Shown: piece after piece, positions 1 to 8,434 of the stretch
Position numbering within the stretch: the stretch's first letter is position 1
How the letters are laid out: every line of letters starts with the position of its first letter
Assembly (NCBI RefSeq): GCF_022808645.1
Contig: NZ_JAKZKT010000019.1
Location: forward strand, 1 to 64,000
DNA: 64,000 bases
Direction of reading: 5' to 3'
DNA from: Bacillus litorisediminis
GTDB lineage: Bacteria > Bacillota > Bacilli > Bacillales > JC228
The notes under the pieces: model-generated
Seen by the model: only the letters and a program-made list of their open reading frames with translations
What the model was told of the DNA's origin: nothing
Database searches by the model: none
Made by a program: the position numbers and the translations under genes

Positions 1-76
1 GGCATAAAGAATAAGAATAATAGACAAATCACACTCATTTCTAAGATGGATTCTGAGAAAAATTCTTAAAATCATA

Positions 77-115
77 AAGGCATTTGGGAATAAAAACATT
101 CCCAAATGCCTTTTG
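77..115 (+). terminator. Terminator of a gene left of the window
   Basis: A 13-bp perfect inverted repeat (77-89 with 100-112) is followed by a short T-rich stretch. No gene inside the window precedes it, so it probably ends a transcript entering from the left. The rest of 1-349 holds no gene that I can see. Confidence 0.7.
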
Positions 116-199
116 TCTTCAATCTGATATGTTCTTTTTTTTATTAAAAAGAACATATTTTTTATTTATTTTTCATTATTTATAATTTTCTAAAGATTA

Positions 200-227
200 T
201 TGAAAATGGATTGAAACCTTGTATAAT
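200..227 (+). promoter_or_regulatory. SigA-type promoter of the lactate permease gene
   Basis: TTGAAA (200-205) and TATAAT (222-227) are separated by 16 bases, a good match to the vegetative SigA consensus. This leaves a leader of about 115 bases before the permease start codon. I did not identify an operator with confidence. Confidence 0.55.
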
Positions 228-349
228 ATTAGGTAGGATTAAGTAACTTTGAGAAAAAATGCTCATCAGCCTTTTAAAAATTGTTGCTTATCCTGCAATA
301 AAACAGAAACGTTGTTTTGTCATACGAAACAGAAAGGAGAAAATGTCTT

Positions 350-2131
350 ATGAGTACTGGAATGTTAGCTTTCTTATCACTTCTTCCGATCTTAGTAGTG
401 GCTATTTTCTTAGTAGGTCTTAAATGGCCAGCTAGTAAAGCTATGCCAATATCTTATATAGTGGCTATTGCACTGGCATTGTTTGTTTGGAAGGTACCAA
501 TGGCTAATGTAGCAGCAGCATCAGTTAATGGCCTAGTTGTAGCAGCGACACTGCTATACATTATTTTTGGCGCGATCCTTTTATTGAACACCCTGCAGGA
601 AAGTGGCGGTATTAAAACCATTCGCCAGGGATTTACAGATATCTCGGAGGATAGAAGAATTCAAGTTATAATTGTAGCTTGGCTGTTCGGATCATTTATT
701 GAAGGTGCTGCTGGCTTCGGAACGCCAGCTGCCGTAGCTGTGCCATTATTAGTCGGATTAGGGTTCCCTGCGATGGCAGCCGTTGTAGCTGGAATGGTGA
801 TTCAAAGTACACCAGTTTCATTTGGAGCAGTAGGCACACCCATTCTTTTAGGAGTTCAATCAGGATTGACTGCTGATCCAAGCATTACAGATAACTTCCT
901 TTCATTAGTAACCATGATTGGAACAAAGGTTGCACTACTACATATGCTTGCAGGTACACTTGTACCGCTTTTTGTGGTGGCATTAATGACGAGATTCTTT
1001 GGAAAAAATAAATCATTTACCGAAGGAATTAAGGTTTGGAAATTTGCGTTATTCGCTTCCTTTGCCATGACAATTCCATATATTATTGTGGCGAATCTGC
1101 TGGGGCCAGAGTTTCCATCCATGCTAGGCGGCTTAATCGGTCTTGCAATCGTTGTTACTGCAGCCAAAAAAGGATTCTTAATGCCTCCTAAGGACGAAGT
1201 GTGGGATTTTGATGAAAAATCAAAATGGGACCCGGAATGGGTTGGCAGACTTGAAATTAAAGACATTGCCCACAAAAGCGGCAGTATGAGTATGATTCGG
1301 GCATGGATACCGTATGTATTGGTCGGATTATTCCTTGTATTGTCAAGATTGGAAGCGCTTCCTATTATGGGCTGGCTTCAATCGTGGACAGTTTCATTTA
1401 ATGAAATGTTTGGTACAGGAATTACTGCAAGTTTCCAGCCATTATATTTACCAGGAACCATTTTTATTGTCGTTTCACTCATTACGTTCTTTATTCATGG
1501 AATGAGTGGGAGCGCATACAAGCGAGCTTGGGCTCAATCTGGAAAAACCGTTGTGGCTGCTTCAACAGCACTAGTATTTACAGTGCCAATGGTTCAAGTG
1601 TTCTTAAATACAGGCGGCGGAGCAGCTGGTTATGAGCGGATGCCAATTGAATTAGCTAACGGTGTAGCTGCTTTAACAGGAGAGCTTTGGCCATTGATTG
1701 CAACATTTATTGGCGGTCTGGGTGCTTTTATTGCGGGAAGCAATACAGTCAGTAATATGATGTTCTCATTATTCCAGTATAATGTTGGTTCACAAATCGG
1801 AGTAGATCCTACATGGGTAGTCGCTCTTCAGGCAGTAGGAGGGGCCGCTGGAAACATGATTTGTGTTCACAATGTTGTTGCAGCCTCTGCAGTAGTAGGT
1901 TTAGTAGGGAAAGAAGGAGCAGTCATTCGAAAAACTTTATTCCCATTCACATATTATGCCTTATTTGCCGGATCAATCGGATATTCGATTGTATGGTTTT
2001 CGCAAAAGGGAATCTTCAATCTTGGATCGTTTATAGCTTTAGTGATCATTGGAGCAGCAATTTATATTGTAGCAACGAATCATAAGCGTGCGCTTCTTAT
2101 TGCTGATACGAAATCAGTAGAAGTTAAATAA
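350..2131 (+). CDS. lctP: L-lactate permease (LctP family)
   Basis: A 593-residue integral membrane protein that should import L-lactate (and probably glycolate) with protons across the cytoplasmic membrane. It is hydrophobic throughout, with many membrane segments, and carries the family signature [11 protein letters not shown] near residue 115 and a second glycine/asparagine-rich segment ([11 protein letters not shown]) near residue 465. Length and motif order fit the LctP family. I chose the ATG at 350 because AAAGGAG lies at 333-339; an upstream in-frame start at 317 has no ribosome binding site. The gene is monocistronic, with its own promoter and a terminator at 2194-2230. No lactate-oxidation (lut) genes are nearby, so any coupling to lactate catabolism is inferred from family knowledge. 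Confidence 0.93.
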   Translation: MSTGMLAFLSLLPILVVAIFLVGLKWPASKAMPISYIVAIALALFVWKVPMANVAAASVNGLVVAATLLYIIFGAILLLNTLQESGGIKTIRQGFTDISEDRRIQVIIVAWLFGSFIEGAAGFGTPAAVAVPLLVGLGFPAMAAVVAGMVIQSTPVSFGAVGTPILLGVQSGLTADPSITDNFLSLVTMIGTKVALLHMLAGTLVPLFVVALMTRFFGKNKSFTEGIKVWKFALFASFAMTIPYIIVANLLGPEFPSMLGGLIGLAIVVTAAKKGFLMPPKDEVWDFDEKSKWDPEWVGRLEIKDIAHKSGSMSMIRAWIPYVLVGLFLVLSRLEALPIMGWLQSWTVSFNEMFGTGITASFQPLYLPGTIFIVVSLITFFIHGMSGSAYKRAWAQSGKTVVAASTALVFTVPMVQVFLNTGGGAAGYERMPIELANGVAALTGELWPLIATFIGGLGAFIAGSNTVSNMMFSLFQYNVGSQIGVDPTWVVALQAVGGAAGNMICVHNVVAASAVVGLVGKEGAVIRKTLFPFTYYALFAGSIGYSIVWFSQKGIFNLGSFIALVIIGAAIYIVATNHKRALLIADTKSVEVK

Positions 2132-2193
2132 ACAGCTAACATTAAAGTACATCATAGGAATTAAATAAATCAAAATTTCACGTTTTTTTTGAA

Positions 2194-2230
2194 CGTATGG
2201 AATGTGATGCTGACATCCATGCGTTTTTTT
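2194..2230 (+). terminator. Terminator after lactate permease
   Basis: An 8-bp stem with one G-U pair (2194-2201 with 2216-2223) is followed immediately by seven Ts. Confidence 0.7.
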
Positions 2231-2375
2231 ATTCGCTGCTAGATCAAAATTAGCAATAGGTAATTAGTTTTTAGTAGGAGATTGGAAATTATTGAGAAGC
2301 AGTCAGGTCGAATCAATTGATTTAAAGGGTAATTTGGAATAAAATGTTTTTTTGTATTAATTGAGGTGACCCATC

Positions 2376-2768
2376 ATGAAACCAATCTTACAATTAAATG
2401 AAACTATGCGAACCAAAGTTCAAAGTCTTGAATCTGAATGTGAACGAATATGTAAAAAATTAGTAAATGAATACAATCATACATTTTCACAATTAGGTGT
2501 GACATTAAACATTGAACTTGTACGAACACGAAAGCATTTTGAAGTCAGCCAAGATCAATTGTTTTCAAAAGATTATCATTCCTTTATCGAAATCGGAATT
2601 GAAAAGAATAATGAGTATTTTACCAATTCCGTTGTATCAATTTGGAAATGCAAAGAAGAATGGTTTAATCTAGTTGGCTTTATCACTGAAAACACTGCGG
2701 AAAAGATTGAGCAGAATATTAGGGAGATTATTCAAGAAATGATCCATGATTTAAAAGAAAGCTATTAG
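2376..2768 (+). CDS. Conserved hypothetical cytosolic protein
   Basis: A 130-residue soluble, charged protein with no signal peptide or membrane segment. I do not recognise the family. Residues 1-35 and 105-130 are strongly helical and rich in Glu/Lys, with a more beta-like middle (residues 45-100) that includes an aromatic VSIWKCKEEWFNLVGF stretch. The ATG at 2376 is preceded by TTGAGGTGA at a normal distance. It stands alone between the permease terminator and the next gene, with no evident operon partner. The reading frame is clean and uses codons like its neighbours, so it is probably a real gene of unknown role. Confidence 0.6.
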   Translation: MKPILQLNETMRTKVQSLESECERICKKLVNEYNHTFSQLGVTLNIELVRTRKHFEVSQDQLFSKDYHSFIEIGIEKNNEYFTNSVVSIWKCKEEWFNLVGFITENTAEKIEQNIREIIQEMIHDLKESY

Positions 2769-2864
2769 ATTTTTCGGATGCTTCGTCAATGCTATATTTT
2801 TCACAGTATGATGTACATTAAAGTGGTTAGACTAACTGCATCAAATCTCGAGGAGAGATGAAGT

Positions 2865-3701
2865 GTGAAAAAATTGCTTGCTTTATTTGTGATGTACATT
2901 ATATTTTTTTTATCATTTTCTATTTGTAAAGCAAATGTGAAGCCCGATCCAGATTCAATTCTTTCCTTACAGATTGAAATGTTAAGGTGGGACGAAGTCA
3001 ATAAATTACTTCCCAAGTATTCAACCTTTAAGGTTGTCGATTTCGAAACTGGACAAAGTTTTATGGTTCAACGCAGAGCTGGCCATTATCATGCTGATGT
3101 TCAGCCAATCAGTCATAGAGATACGAAAATAATGAAAGACATCTATAACGGGGAATGGAGCTGGAGGAGAAGGGCGATTCTTGTTGCGGTTAATGATGAG
3201 TGGATTGCGGCTTCTATGCATGGGATGCCACATGGAGCTGGTGCTTTAAAAAACGGATTTCCGGGCCATTTTTGCATACATTTTTTTGGCAGTAAGACCC
3301 ACAGGTCTCATGATACAGATTTATCCCACCAGCTGATGATTTTAAAAGCTGCTGGGAAATTAGATCAATATGTGTCTGAGGCAGAGCCTGAAGAGGTTGT
3401 TGATATTTTTTTTGCAGGCCTAAAACAGCACGATGCTAAGATAGTGGAGTCGGTGTTGATCCCAGGACAAAAAATAAATTGGGATACAGTCTGGGATGAA
3501 ATGAATACGATTAGCTTAAGAAGATTCTCCATAAGTAAGGATCACCCTTCATCTATCTATATAGAGGTTCCCGTTGAATATGAGTGGATTCATAGGGATA
3601 TCGGCAGGAAGGTATATGATAATGAGCTGTTTCTTGTTAAGCTTTCACCTATTAAGGGGTGGAAGGTAGATTCAGAATGGCTGACTGATGGTGTGTATTA
3701 A
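2865..3701 (+). CDS. Exported protein with YkuD-like HFCIH motif
   Basis: A 278-residue protein with a hydrophobic N-terminal signal sequence (residues 2-23) and no later membrane segment, so it is probably secreted or exposed at the cell surface. Residues 118-139 contain HG, a 14-residue gap, then GHFCIH (H135, C137, H139). This resembles the H-x14-17-[ST]-H-G-C signature of YkuD-type L,D-transpeptidases, but with Phe replacing the Gly before the Cys. A TH pair follows at 145-146. The C-terminal third (from about 170) looks like a separate beta-rich domain. The GTG at 2865 is used because GAGAGATGAA lies just upstream. A peptidoglycan role is an inference from the motif only; an unrelated conserved fold is possible. 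Confidence 0.6.
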   Translation: MKKLLALFVMYIIFFLSFSICKANVKPDPDSILSLQIEMLRWDEVNKLLPKYSTFKVVDFETGQSFMVQRRAGHYHADVQPISHRDTKIMKDIYNGEWSWRRRAILVAVNDEWIAASMHGMPHGAGALKNGFPGHFCIHFFGSKTHRSHDTDLSHQLMILKAAGKLDQYVSEAEPEEVVDIFFAGLKQHDAKIVESVLIPGQKINWDTVWDEMNTISLRRFSISKDHPSSIYIEVPVEYEWIHRDIGRKVYDNELFLVKLSPIKGWKVDSEWLTDGVY

Positions 3702-3730
3702 GCTACCAGCCTTCATTGATTTTCTAAGCA

Positions 3731-3763
3731 AGAAAAAAGGCTGGGCATCGTATGCTCAGCCTA
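3731..3763 (-). terminator. Terminator for the minus-strand zinc-ribbon gene
   Basis: An 11-bp stem (3738-3748 with 3752-3762, one G-U pair) overlaps the stop codon of the minus-strand gene. On the minus strand it is followed by a T-run (3732-3737). It may also slow plus-strand transcription leaving the 2865-3701 gene. Confidence 0.65.
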
Positions 3764-4000
3764 AGATTCTCCAAATTTAATGAACATTCGTTCATCCTCC
3801 ACTAGTCCACAAGCGGCACATTGAACCTTTACATCAGGTCCCCGATAGGCAAGATGGAATGGTTCCAGTTCTTCGTTTGTATACCGCTGTACAACATCAC
3901 CTGTTTGCGGGTCTAATTTTACCGGTTCTGCATGTTGCTGAATAATATTAAACCTAGTTCGATTGGTTTTACAGTTTGGGCAACGATATGGTGCTGCCAT
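3761..4000 (-). CDS. Small zinc-ribbon protein
   Basis: A 79-residue protein with two CxxC pairs (C7/C10 and C61/C64) spaced as in a zinc ribbon. The 50 residues between them are polar and mention no membrane segment. The ATG at 4000 is preceded on the minus strand by GGGAGG. It is transcribed convergently with the exported-protein gene, and its terminator overlaps its own stop codon. Zinc binding is a reasonable inference from the cysteine pattern. The cellular role is unknown to me; such proteins can bind nucleic acid or act as structural partners, but nothing in the context decides this. Confidence 0.7.
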   Translation of the reverse strand: MAAPYRCPNCKTNRTRFNIIQQHAEPVKLDPQTGDVVQRYTNEELEPFHLAYRGPDVKVQCAACGLVEDERMFIKFGES

Positions 4001-4441
4001 AAATGCATACCTCCCTTATTAGTTTAATGATTAGTATTTGAAGAGTCGGCGTATATATGTAAATTTTTATAAGTAAAGGTAAAAATGTATGATTACATAG
4101 TAATAAATACAGCAATAATTGATATTTGCATGTAACGTCTGTAACAATAGGGGCTGTTTTTAAAGAGTGTCAAGCTAATATTTTGCCCAAGTTTATTCCA
4201 ATCATATAATTCATAACCAACTGGTGAATGATTTGGGGGATTTTGATTTTTTTACCAGTTGACTGCTTATCCCAAGAGATACATAGATTAATAGGATTTG
4301 TGCTTATTATTTTCAGCAGAATTTTGTAGGTTTACAGGTTTTTTTGCGAAATTGGAAGCATCGTCCAAAATTATTACAAAAAACGGATGGTATGATGTTG
4401 TTGTAAGCGAAACGCGAAAAAAATTTCAAGGAGGCAAACTC
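4001..4441. other. Intergenic region between divergent genes
   Basis: This AT-rich stretch separates the minus-strand zinc-ribbon gene from the CAP-domain gene and must contain the promoters of both. I see no convincing gene in it. An open frame extends the CAP gene upstream to 4298, but lacks a ribosome binding site. Confidence 0.5.
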
Positions 4442-5155
4442 ATGAAAAAGTCATGGATTATTTCTGCAGCTGCAGCAGCTACTCTTATTTTTTCTGGAGC
4501 AGCAACCACAACAGCAGATGCTGCTGAAGTAAAAGTTCAATCTAAGGTGTACACTCAACAGTTTAACAATATAAATGAAGCAAACTCATATATTCAAAAT
4601 CTATTAAACAAGTATGGTGTCCAATGGAACCAATTTAATGGTTTTGTGCCAACTAATCAGCCTACTACACAGGCTCCAACTCAAGCACAGCCTAAAGCTC
4701 AAGCTCCTGCACCAGCACAAAAGCCAGCTGCGCAACAACAACCAGCAAAACAAACAACTACAAATACTGCAGCAAGTGTTTCAGAATTTGAAAAACAAGT
4801 AGTTGAATTAACAAACCAAGAACGTGCAAAAGCAGGACTTGCACCACTTCAATTAGATGAAAACCTAAGTAAAGTAGCTAGAGACAAATCTCTAGATATG
4901 CAGCAAAAAGGTTATTTCTCTCACAACAGTCCAACTTACGGATCTCCATTTGATATGATGAGAAGCTATGGTATTCAATACAATTCAGCAGGTGAAAATA
5001 TTGCAATGGGTCAACGTTCTCCAGAGGAAGTTGTACAAGCTTGGATGAACAGTGCCGGACACCGTGCAAATATTCTAAATTCCAGCTTTACTCATATTGG
5101 CGTAGGTTATGTAGCAAACGGTAACTACTGGACTCAAATGTTTATCGGAAAATAA
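4442..5155 (+). CDS. Secreted CAP-domain (SCP/YkwD-like) protein
   Basis: A 237-residue secreted protein. Residues 1-29 form a signal peptide (MKKSW, hydrophobic core, ADAAE cleavage region). Residues 30-60 form a short folded segment with a WNQFNGF motif, followed by a Pro/Gln/Ala-rich low-complexity linker (about 65-105). The C-terminal 125 residues are a CAP domain with the hallmarks LTNQERAKAGLAPL, YFSHNSP, GENIAMG and WMNSAGHRANIL. Bacillus CAP proteins such as YkwD are found in spores or the cell envelope; their biochemical role is poorly defined. The ATG at 4442 follows AAGGAGGC (4428-4435). The gene is followed by its own terminator and appears monocistronic. Confidence 0.88.
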   Translation: MKKSWIISAAAAATLIFSGAATTTADAAEVKVQSKVYTQQFNNINEANSYIQNLLNKYGVQWNQFNGFVPTNQPTTQAPTQAQPKAQAPAPAQKPAAQQQPAKQTTTNTAASVSEFEKQVVELTNQERAKAGLAPLQLDENLSKVARDKSLDMQQKGYFSHNSPTYGSPFDMMRSYGIQYNSAGENIAMGQRSPEEVVQAWMNSAGHRANILNSSFTHIGVGYVANGNYWTQMFIGK

Positions 5156-5168
5156 TAGGAATGATCTT

Positions 5169-5199
5169 AAACCTCAGGGGCTTTCCCTGAGGTTTTTTT
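5169..5199 (+). terminator. Terminator after the CAP-domain gene
   Basis: An 11-bp perfect stem (5169-5179 with 5185-5195) runs into a T-rich tail. Confidence 0.85.
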
Positions 5200-5200
5200 A

Positions 5201-5439
5201 CTTTAGGAGTACAAAATTTTAGCAATGCTGTGAAATCGACGTAGTCAAAACTTTTAGCAATCAAGCACGAGGGGCATGGAGACATAAGTCATGCGAGGCC
5301 ACAGGATGTTGCGTATCGAGCATGATAATGTAACCAGGCGTGTGACTATAGGCTTGGCGCTTGCCTAGTTTTCTTTACATTTTTCGGATTTTTTTACATC
5401 ATACTAATTCTATATGACGAAAACAGAGGTGCTAATGAC
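5201..5439. other. Intergenic stretch of higher GC content
   Basis: Positions about 5225-5370 are visibly richer in G and C than the flanking DNA and contain no plausible coding frame. A weak 5-bp hairpin (5349-5353 with 5363-5367) precedes a T-rich tract. It could be a decayed gene, a dispersed repeat or a structured RNA; the sequence does not decide. Confidence 0.35.
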
Positions 5440-5943
5440 ATGCTTATCCGCAAAGCAAACCGTGATGATCTTCAGGCCATTATGTCGATGATTGAGATTA
5501 CCGTTAAGCTTATGGAAAAAAATCAGAATGATCAATGGACGGGTGAATACCCCGCTAAAGATGATTTTCAATCAGATTTAAGAAAAGATAACTTATATGT
5601 AGCAATTCTCCATGAAAAAATTGTGGGATGTATTACGATTGATCAGGAAGAGCCCGAAGAGTATTCTTTAGTAAAATGGAGGAGGGCAGGGGAAGCTTAC
5701 CTTTTTCACCGGTTAGCAGTAGATCCTGATACGAGGGGAGAAGGAGTAGCTTCCAAATTAATATCATTTGCTGAGAGTATAGCAATCAAGAACAATGTGT
5801 TTTATATGAAGGTAGACACCTATTCGCTTAATCAAAAAGCTCAAATGCTTTTTGAAAAACTGGGTTACGAAAAAAGAGGAGAAATTTATTTGTATGGTAA
5901 GATAGAGCCTTTTTATTGTTATGATAAAATTTTACATTCCTGA
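5440..5943 (+). CDS. GNAT family N-acetyltransferase
   Basis: A 167-residue cytosolic protein of the GNAT fold, expected to transfer an acetyl group from acetyl-CoA to an amine. Residues 1-25 form the N-terminal strand-helix. The acetyl-CoA-binding motif A is seen at about 93-112 (LAVDPDTRGEGVASKL), followed by the usual motif-B segment (YSLNQKAQMLFEKLGY). The length is typical for a single GNAT domain. The ATG at 5440 is preceded by AGAGGTG. The substrate cannot be predicted. The gene converges on the Hsp20-like gene with a gap of only 12 bases. Confidence 0.85.
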   Translation: MLIRKANRDDLQAIMSMIEITVKLMEKNQNDQWTGEYPAKDDFQSDLRKDNLYVAILHEKIVGCITIDQEEPEEYSLVKWRRAGEAYLFHRLAVDPDTRGEGVASKLISFAESIAIKNNVFYMKVDTYSLNQKAQMLFEKLGYEKRGEIYLYGKIEPFYCYDKILHS

Positions 5944-5955
5944 TGTATGACAGAA

Positions 5956-6441
5956 TTAATAGGGAGGGAGTTCAATCTCTGTTTCTTGCCATTCAACACT
6001 TTTAGGGAGTTTGATCTCGAGGATGTTATCCTTAAAGACTGTTTTCGCTCCTTTTTTTCGGACAAGCGATGGAAGTGGAATCGTCCAGGTATCCCCTTCT
6101 GCAGGAGCATCCATGATCATGCATTGATTTCGGGTATAACTAATTTTCATTTGATGAAGCCAGCTTTTATCTTCTATAGTCAAGCGGATAAATACATCAT
6201 CATGCGTTTCAAATACCTTTTCTGAAAAAGGAGATGCAGAATAATCAGCTGCTCCTTGATGTTGATTGAATCGATGACTCCATGAAGATGGATTGCTCAT
6301 CATTTCTTTAATTTGTGGCGGAAACATTTGGTTCATCATTTGGTCGACATATTTTTGAAAATGTTCTGGACTAAAGGATCCCCCTATTGAGTGCTCATTT
6401 TGCTTTCCAAATGGCATTTTCCAATTCCAAGGAAACATCAT
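5956..6441 (-). CDS. Hsp20/alpha-crystallin-like protein, possibly spore-associated
   Basis: A 161-residue protein whose C-terminal half (about residues 70-160) has the beta-sandwich pattern of small heat-shock proteins: VFETHDDVFIRLTI, a middle IPLPSLV segment and a closing DNILEIKLPK strand. The N-terminal half is Met/Gln/Pro-rich with FSPEHFQKYVDQMMNQM. Bacillus has spore proteins of this type (CotM, CotP, GerT), and the N-terminus reminds me most of the GerT group, but I cannot confirm it. The ATGATG start at 6441 follows AAAGGAGGG. It is monocistronic and convergent with the GNAT gene. A general chaperone role is the alternative. Confidence 0.65.
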   Translation of the reverse strand: MMFPWNWKMPFGKQNEHSIGGSFSPEHFQKYVDQMMNQMFPPQIKEMMSNPSSWSHRFNQHQGAADYSASPFSEKVFETHDDVFIRLTIEDKSWLHQMKISYTRNQCMIMDAPAEGDTWTIPLPSLVRKKGAKTVFKDNILEIKLPKSVEWQETEIELPPY

Positions 6442-6611
6442 CTTCCCTCCTTTTAACTCAAGTGTATATAATTACGTTAAATCTGTATTAATATCGTATG
6501 CTTTTTAATTTGAACTGTTAATAGGGGACATAAATGGCTAAGCCGGTTGTTATTTGAAATGTAAAGGAATCGGTATTACTATAAAAGGACAAAGGGATAA
6601 GGAGTGGATGT

Positions 6612-7388
6612 ATGGAAAGAAAAGCAGCTTTTATTACAGGAGGAACGAAAGGCTTAGGGAAACGTTCAGCAGAGGCATTAGCTGCTGTCGGGTATGATTT
6701 ATATCTTAATTACCGAACCGAATATATAGAAACAAAAGAATGGGTTGAGTACGTACAAGATACATACGAGATTGCTGTAACCTTAATCAAAGGAAATATG
6801 TCTATAATGGATGATTGCTTAAAGGTAAGTAAGTATATTAGAGAACATGTGCCCAATTTATCAGCTGTTATCTTAAATGCGGGACCTTATATTGCTGACC
6901 GAAAGCAATTTGCTGAATATACAGAGAGTGAATGGTTTGAGCTATTGAACGGAAACCTTTCTTCTGCCTTTTATATTTTAAAAGAATTAATCCCTGTATT
7001 AAGAAAAAATAAAGGGCGAATCATTACGTTTGGTTTTGACAAAGTTGAGACAGCCCCAGGATGGATGTACCGTTCTGCTTTTGCTGCTGCTAAATCGGGG
7101 TTAGCATCCTTGACAAGGTCTATTGCCTTGGAAGAAGCCGAAAATGGAATAACAGCCAATATGATATGTCCTGGAGATATAACGAAAGAATGGAAAGAAA
7201 GAAAAATTGAGGATGCAATTGACTTTTATGATCCCGAGAAACCGGTTGGACGTCCTGGTACAGGTGAAGATATCGCGAGAATGGTTACATTCCTATGTGA
7301 TGAAAAATCAGATTTTATTACAGGATCCATTTTCCATATAAACGGTGGGCAGGATGTTTTATCTAAATCTAGTAAAGAAAGTAAATAA
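6612..7388 (+). CDS. SDR-fold protein lacking catalytic Ser and Tyr
   Basis: A 258-residue protein of the short-chain dehydrogenase/reductase fold. The nucleotide-binding TGGTKGLG (residues 9-16) and the NAG motif (89-91) are intact, and the C-terminus has the usual GSIFHINGGQ ending. The catalytic motif is altered: the position of the YxxxK tyrosine is Phe157 (FAAAK, with Lys161 kept), and the segment that normally supplies the catalytic Ser reads ITFGFDK (138-144). The fold and cofactor binding are therefore preserved while classic oxidoreductase chemistry is doubtful. The ATG at 6612 follows AAGGAG. The gene appears monocistronic. It may be a regulatory or binding member of the family, or use a different residue. 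Confidence 0.82.
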   Translation: MERKAAFITGGTKGLGKRSAEALAAVGYDLYLNYRTEYIETKEWVEYVQDTYEIAVTLIKGNMSIMDDCLKVSKYIREHVPNLSAVILNAGPYIADRKQFAEYTESEWFELLNGNLSSAFYILKELIPVLRKNKGRIITFGFDKVETAPGWMYRSAFAAAKSGLASLTRSIALEEAENGITANMICPGDITKEWKERKIEDAIDFYDPEKPVGRPGTGEDIARMVTFLCDEKSDFITGSIFHINGGQDVLSKSSKESK

Positions 7389-7488
7389 TGAGTGTAAATA
7401 GCGAAAACTTATAAGTTTTTAGTCACCATTGTTCTATGATTCCCTTTCTAGCATACATTGAAATTAAAGTATAGAAGGGGGAAAGATT

Positions 7489-7644
7489 ATGGCTTACATT
7501 GGAACAAAAGGATGGTATATTCAGCAATTAAAGGAAAAAGGGATCTATTATCACCCTACTGAAAAAAAGAAATTAGAATTATATAAAACTTTTGTCGTGC
7601 GTAATTTATATTTGCAGGTAACCGCACAAAATAAACAGGAATAG
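7489..7644 (+). CDS. Small YflJ-like (DUF2639) protein
   Basis: A 51-residue protein beginning MAYIGTKGWYIQQLKEKGI and rich in Lys and aromatic residues. It matches what I know of the Bacillus YflJ family (DUF2639): conserved GxKGWYIQQL, then HPxEKxKLExYKT and VxRNLY. The ATG at 7489 follows AGAAGGGGGAAAG. The role of the family is unknown. It sits between the SDR gene and a bidirectional terminator. Confidence 0.75.
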   Translation: MAYIGTKGWYIQQLKEKGIYYHPTEKKKLELYKTFVVRNLYLQVTAQNKQE

Positions 7645-7668
7645 CTTTTTTGTTATTTTACTAATAGA

Positions 7669-7704
7669 AAAACAGGCTGCTCACAAGGGAGAGCCTGTTT
7701 TTAT
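7669..7704. terminator. Bidirectional terminator
   Basis: A 10-bp perfect stem (7669-7678 with 7692-7701) lies between two convergent genes, with Ts on the plus-strand exit and As (Ts on the minus strand) on the other side. Confidence 0.75.
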
Positions 7705-8261
7705 GCTTCCATGGCGGACATATCCTCGTCCAGTTCTATCCGTTTTAAGTGGAATAAGAACAAATCTTTAGGAATTTCATAGAGATCATAAATCTCTTCA
7801 TCTGGATTTGGGTTGAGTTGGCGATAAACAAATGGTCTAATCTCGTTTGCTTTGATGCAATACGGCAATTTCTCCGCAGCTCTTTTGGAACGTACATTTT
7901 CTTTTCGGATTCTCATGAAAACTGTTTCTATACCTAATTCTAAAAATAATTCGTTAAAAAAAGCATCTTTTGCCAGTTTATTATATCCTTTACCATGATA
8001 CGGTTTACCAATCCAAGTTCCCAGAAATCCTGTGTTTTCATTTATGTCAAACAAGTTAATGGTTCCAATTGGACTGCCCCATTCGTCAGTAATGGTCCGT
8101 GAAATCATTTTTCCTTGCTCTTCCGCTTCAATCGTTTGTTTGGTCAAAAACAGGTATTCCTCATAGGAGTATGCCTTCTGCCGGACAAACGGAAAAACGT
8201 CCGGATGAGTCATTAGATCAAAGAGTGTATGAGAATCGTGCAGATCACGTTTTTTAAGCAT
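7701..8261 (-). CDS. GNAT acetyltransferase, RimJ/RimL type, behind a structured leader
   Basis: A 186-residue protein of the RimJ/RimL-like GNAT group. Residues 1-45 carry the LFDLMTHPDVFPFVR start typical of the group; the acetyl-CoA motif is at about 80-105 (GTWIGKPYHGKGYNKLAKDAFF), followed by the ENVRSKRAAEKL helix. The last 40 residues are a polar extension ending in an acidic tail. The ATG at 8261 follows AAAGGAGGG. The substrate is unknown. Its mRNA begins with a roughly 165-base leader containing a tRNA-like T-arm and alternative hairpins, one of which pairs with the ribosome binding site, so expression is probably controlled at the RNA level. That is an inference from sequence. Confidence 0.83.
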   Translation of the reverse strand: MLKKRDLHDSHTLFDLMTHPDVFPFVRQKAYSYEEYLFLTKQTIEAEEQGKMISRTITDEWGSPIGTINLFDINENTGFLGTWIGKPYHGKGYNKLAKDAFFNELFLELGIETVFMRIRKENVRSKRAAEKLPYCIKANEIRPFVYRQLNPNPDEEIYDLYEIPKDLFLFHLKRIELDEDMSAMEA

Positions 8262-8428
8262 AAAAAATACCCTCCTTTAACCGAGGGCATACTCCACGTA
8301 CGTGTAACCACCCTCGAAATTTTAAAATGCAAAATTTCGGGGTGGGAATCGAACCCACTAGAACCAGTTTAACTGGTGGCTCACCATTTGCCTTCCCTAG
8401 TGCTCATTTTCAATTGACTAACATTTTC
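8262..8428 (-). ncRNA. Candidate regulatory leader RNA with tRNA-like T-arm
   Basis: On the minus strand the RNA upstream of the GNAT gene contains GTGGGTTCGATTCCCAC (plus 8342-8358), which is a textbook tRNA T-arm. Before it are a 6-bp stem with a TAA loop and a CACTAG/CTAGTG pair that could close a three-way junction. No matching 5' acceptor strand or normal D-arm is seen, so it is not a canonical tRNA. After it come a 9-bp A/T hairpin, then GAGGG...CCCTC and a competing CCCTC...GAGGG pairing that would sequester the AAAGGAGGG site and precede TATTTTTT. The two last pairings exclude each other, as in an on/off switch. It could be a divergent T-box-like or an undescribed leader class. Confidence 0.5.
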
Positions 8429-8434
8429 TTTTGT

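Noticed and set aside
856-1275. A 139-residue minus-strand frame inside the lactate permease gene.
   Set aside because: It is a shadow of the permease reading frame, with no translation signal.
4298-4441. An N-terminal extension of the CAP-domain protein.
   Set aside because: The extension has no ribosome site, and the ATG at 4442 directly precedes a normal signal peptide.
8340-8405. A canonical tRNA gene on the minus strand.
   Set aside because: The T-arm is perfect, but there is no complementary acceptor strand, D-arm or long variable arm where a Leu tRNA would need one.
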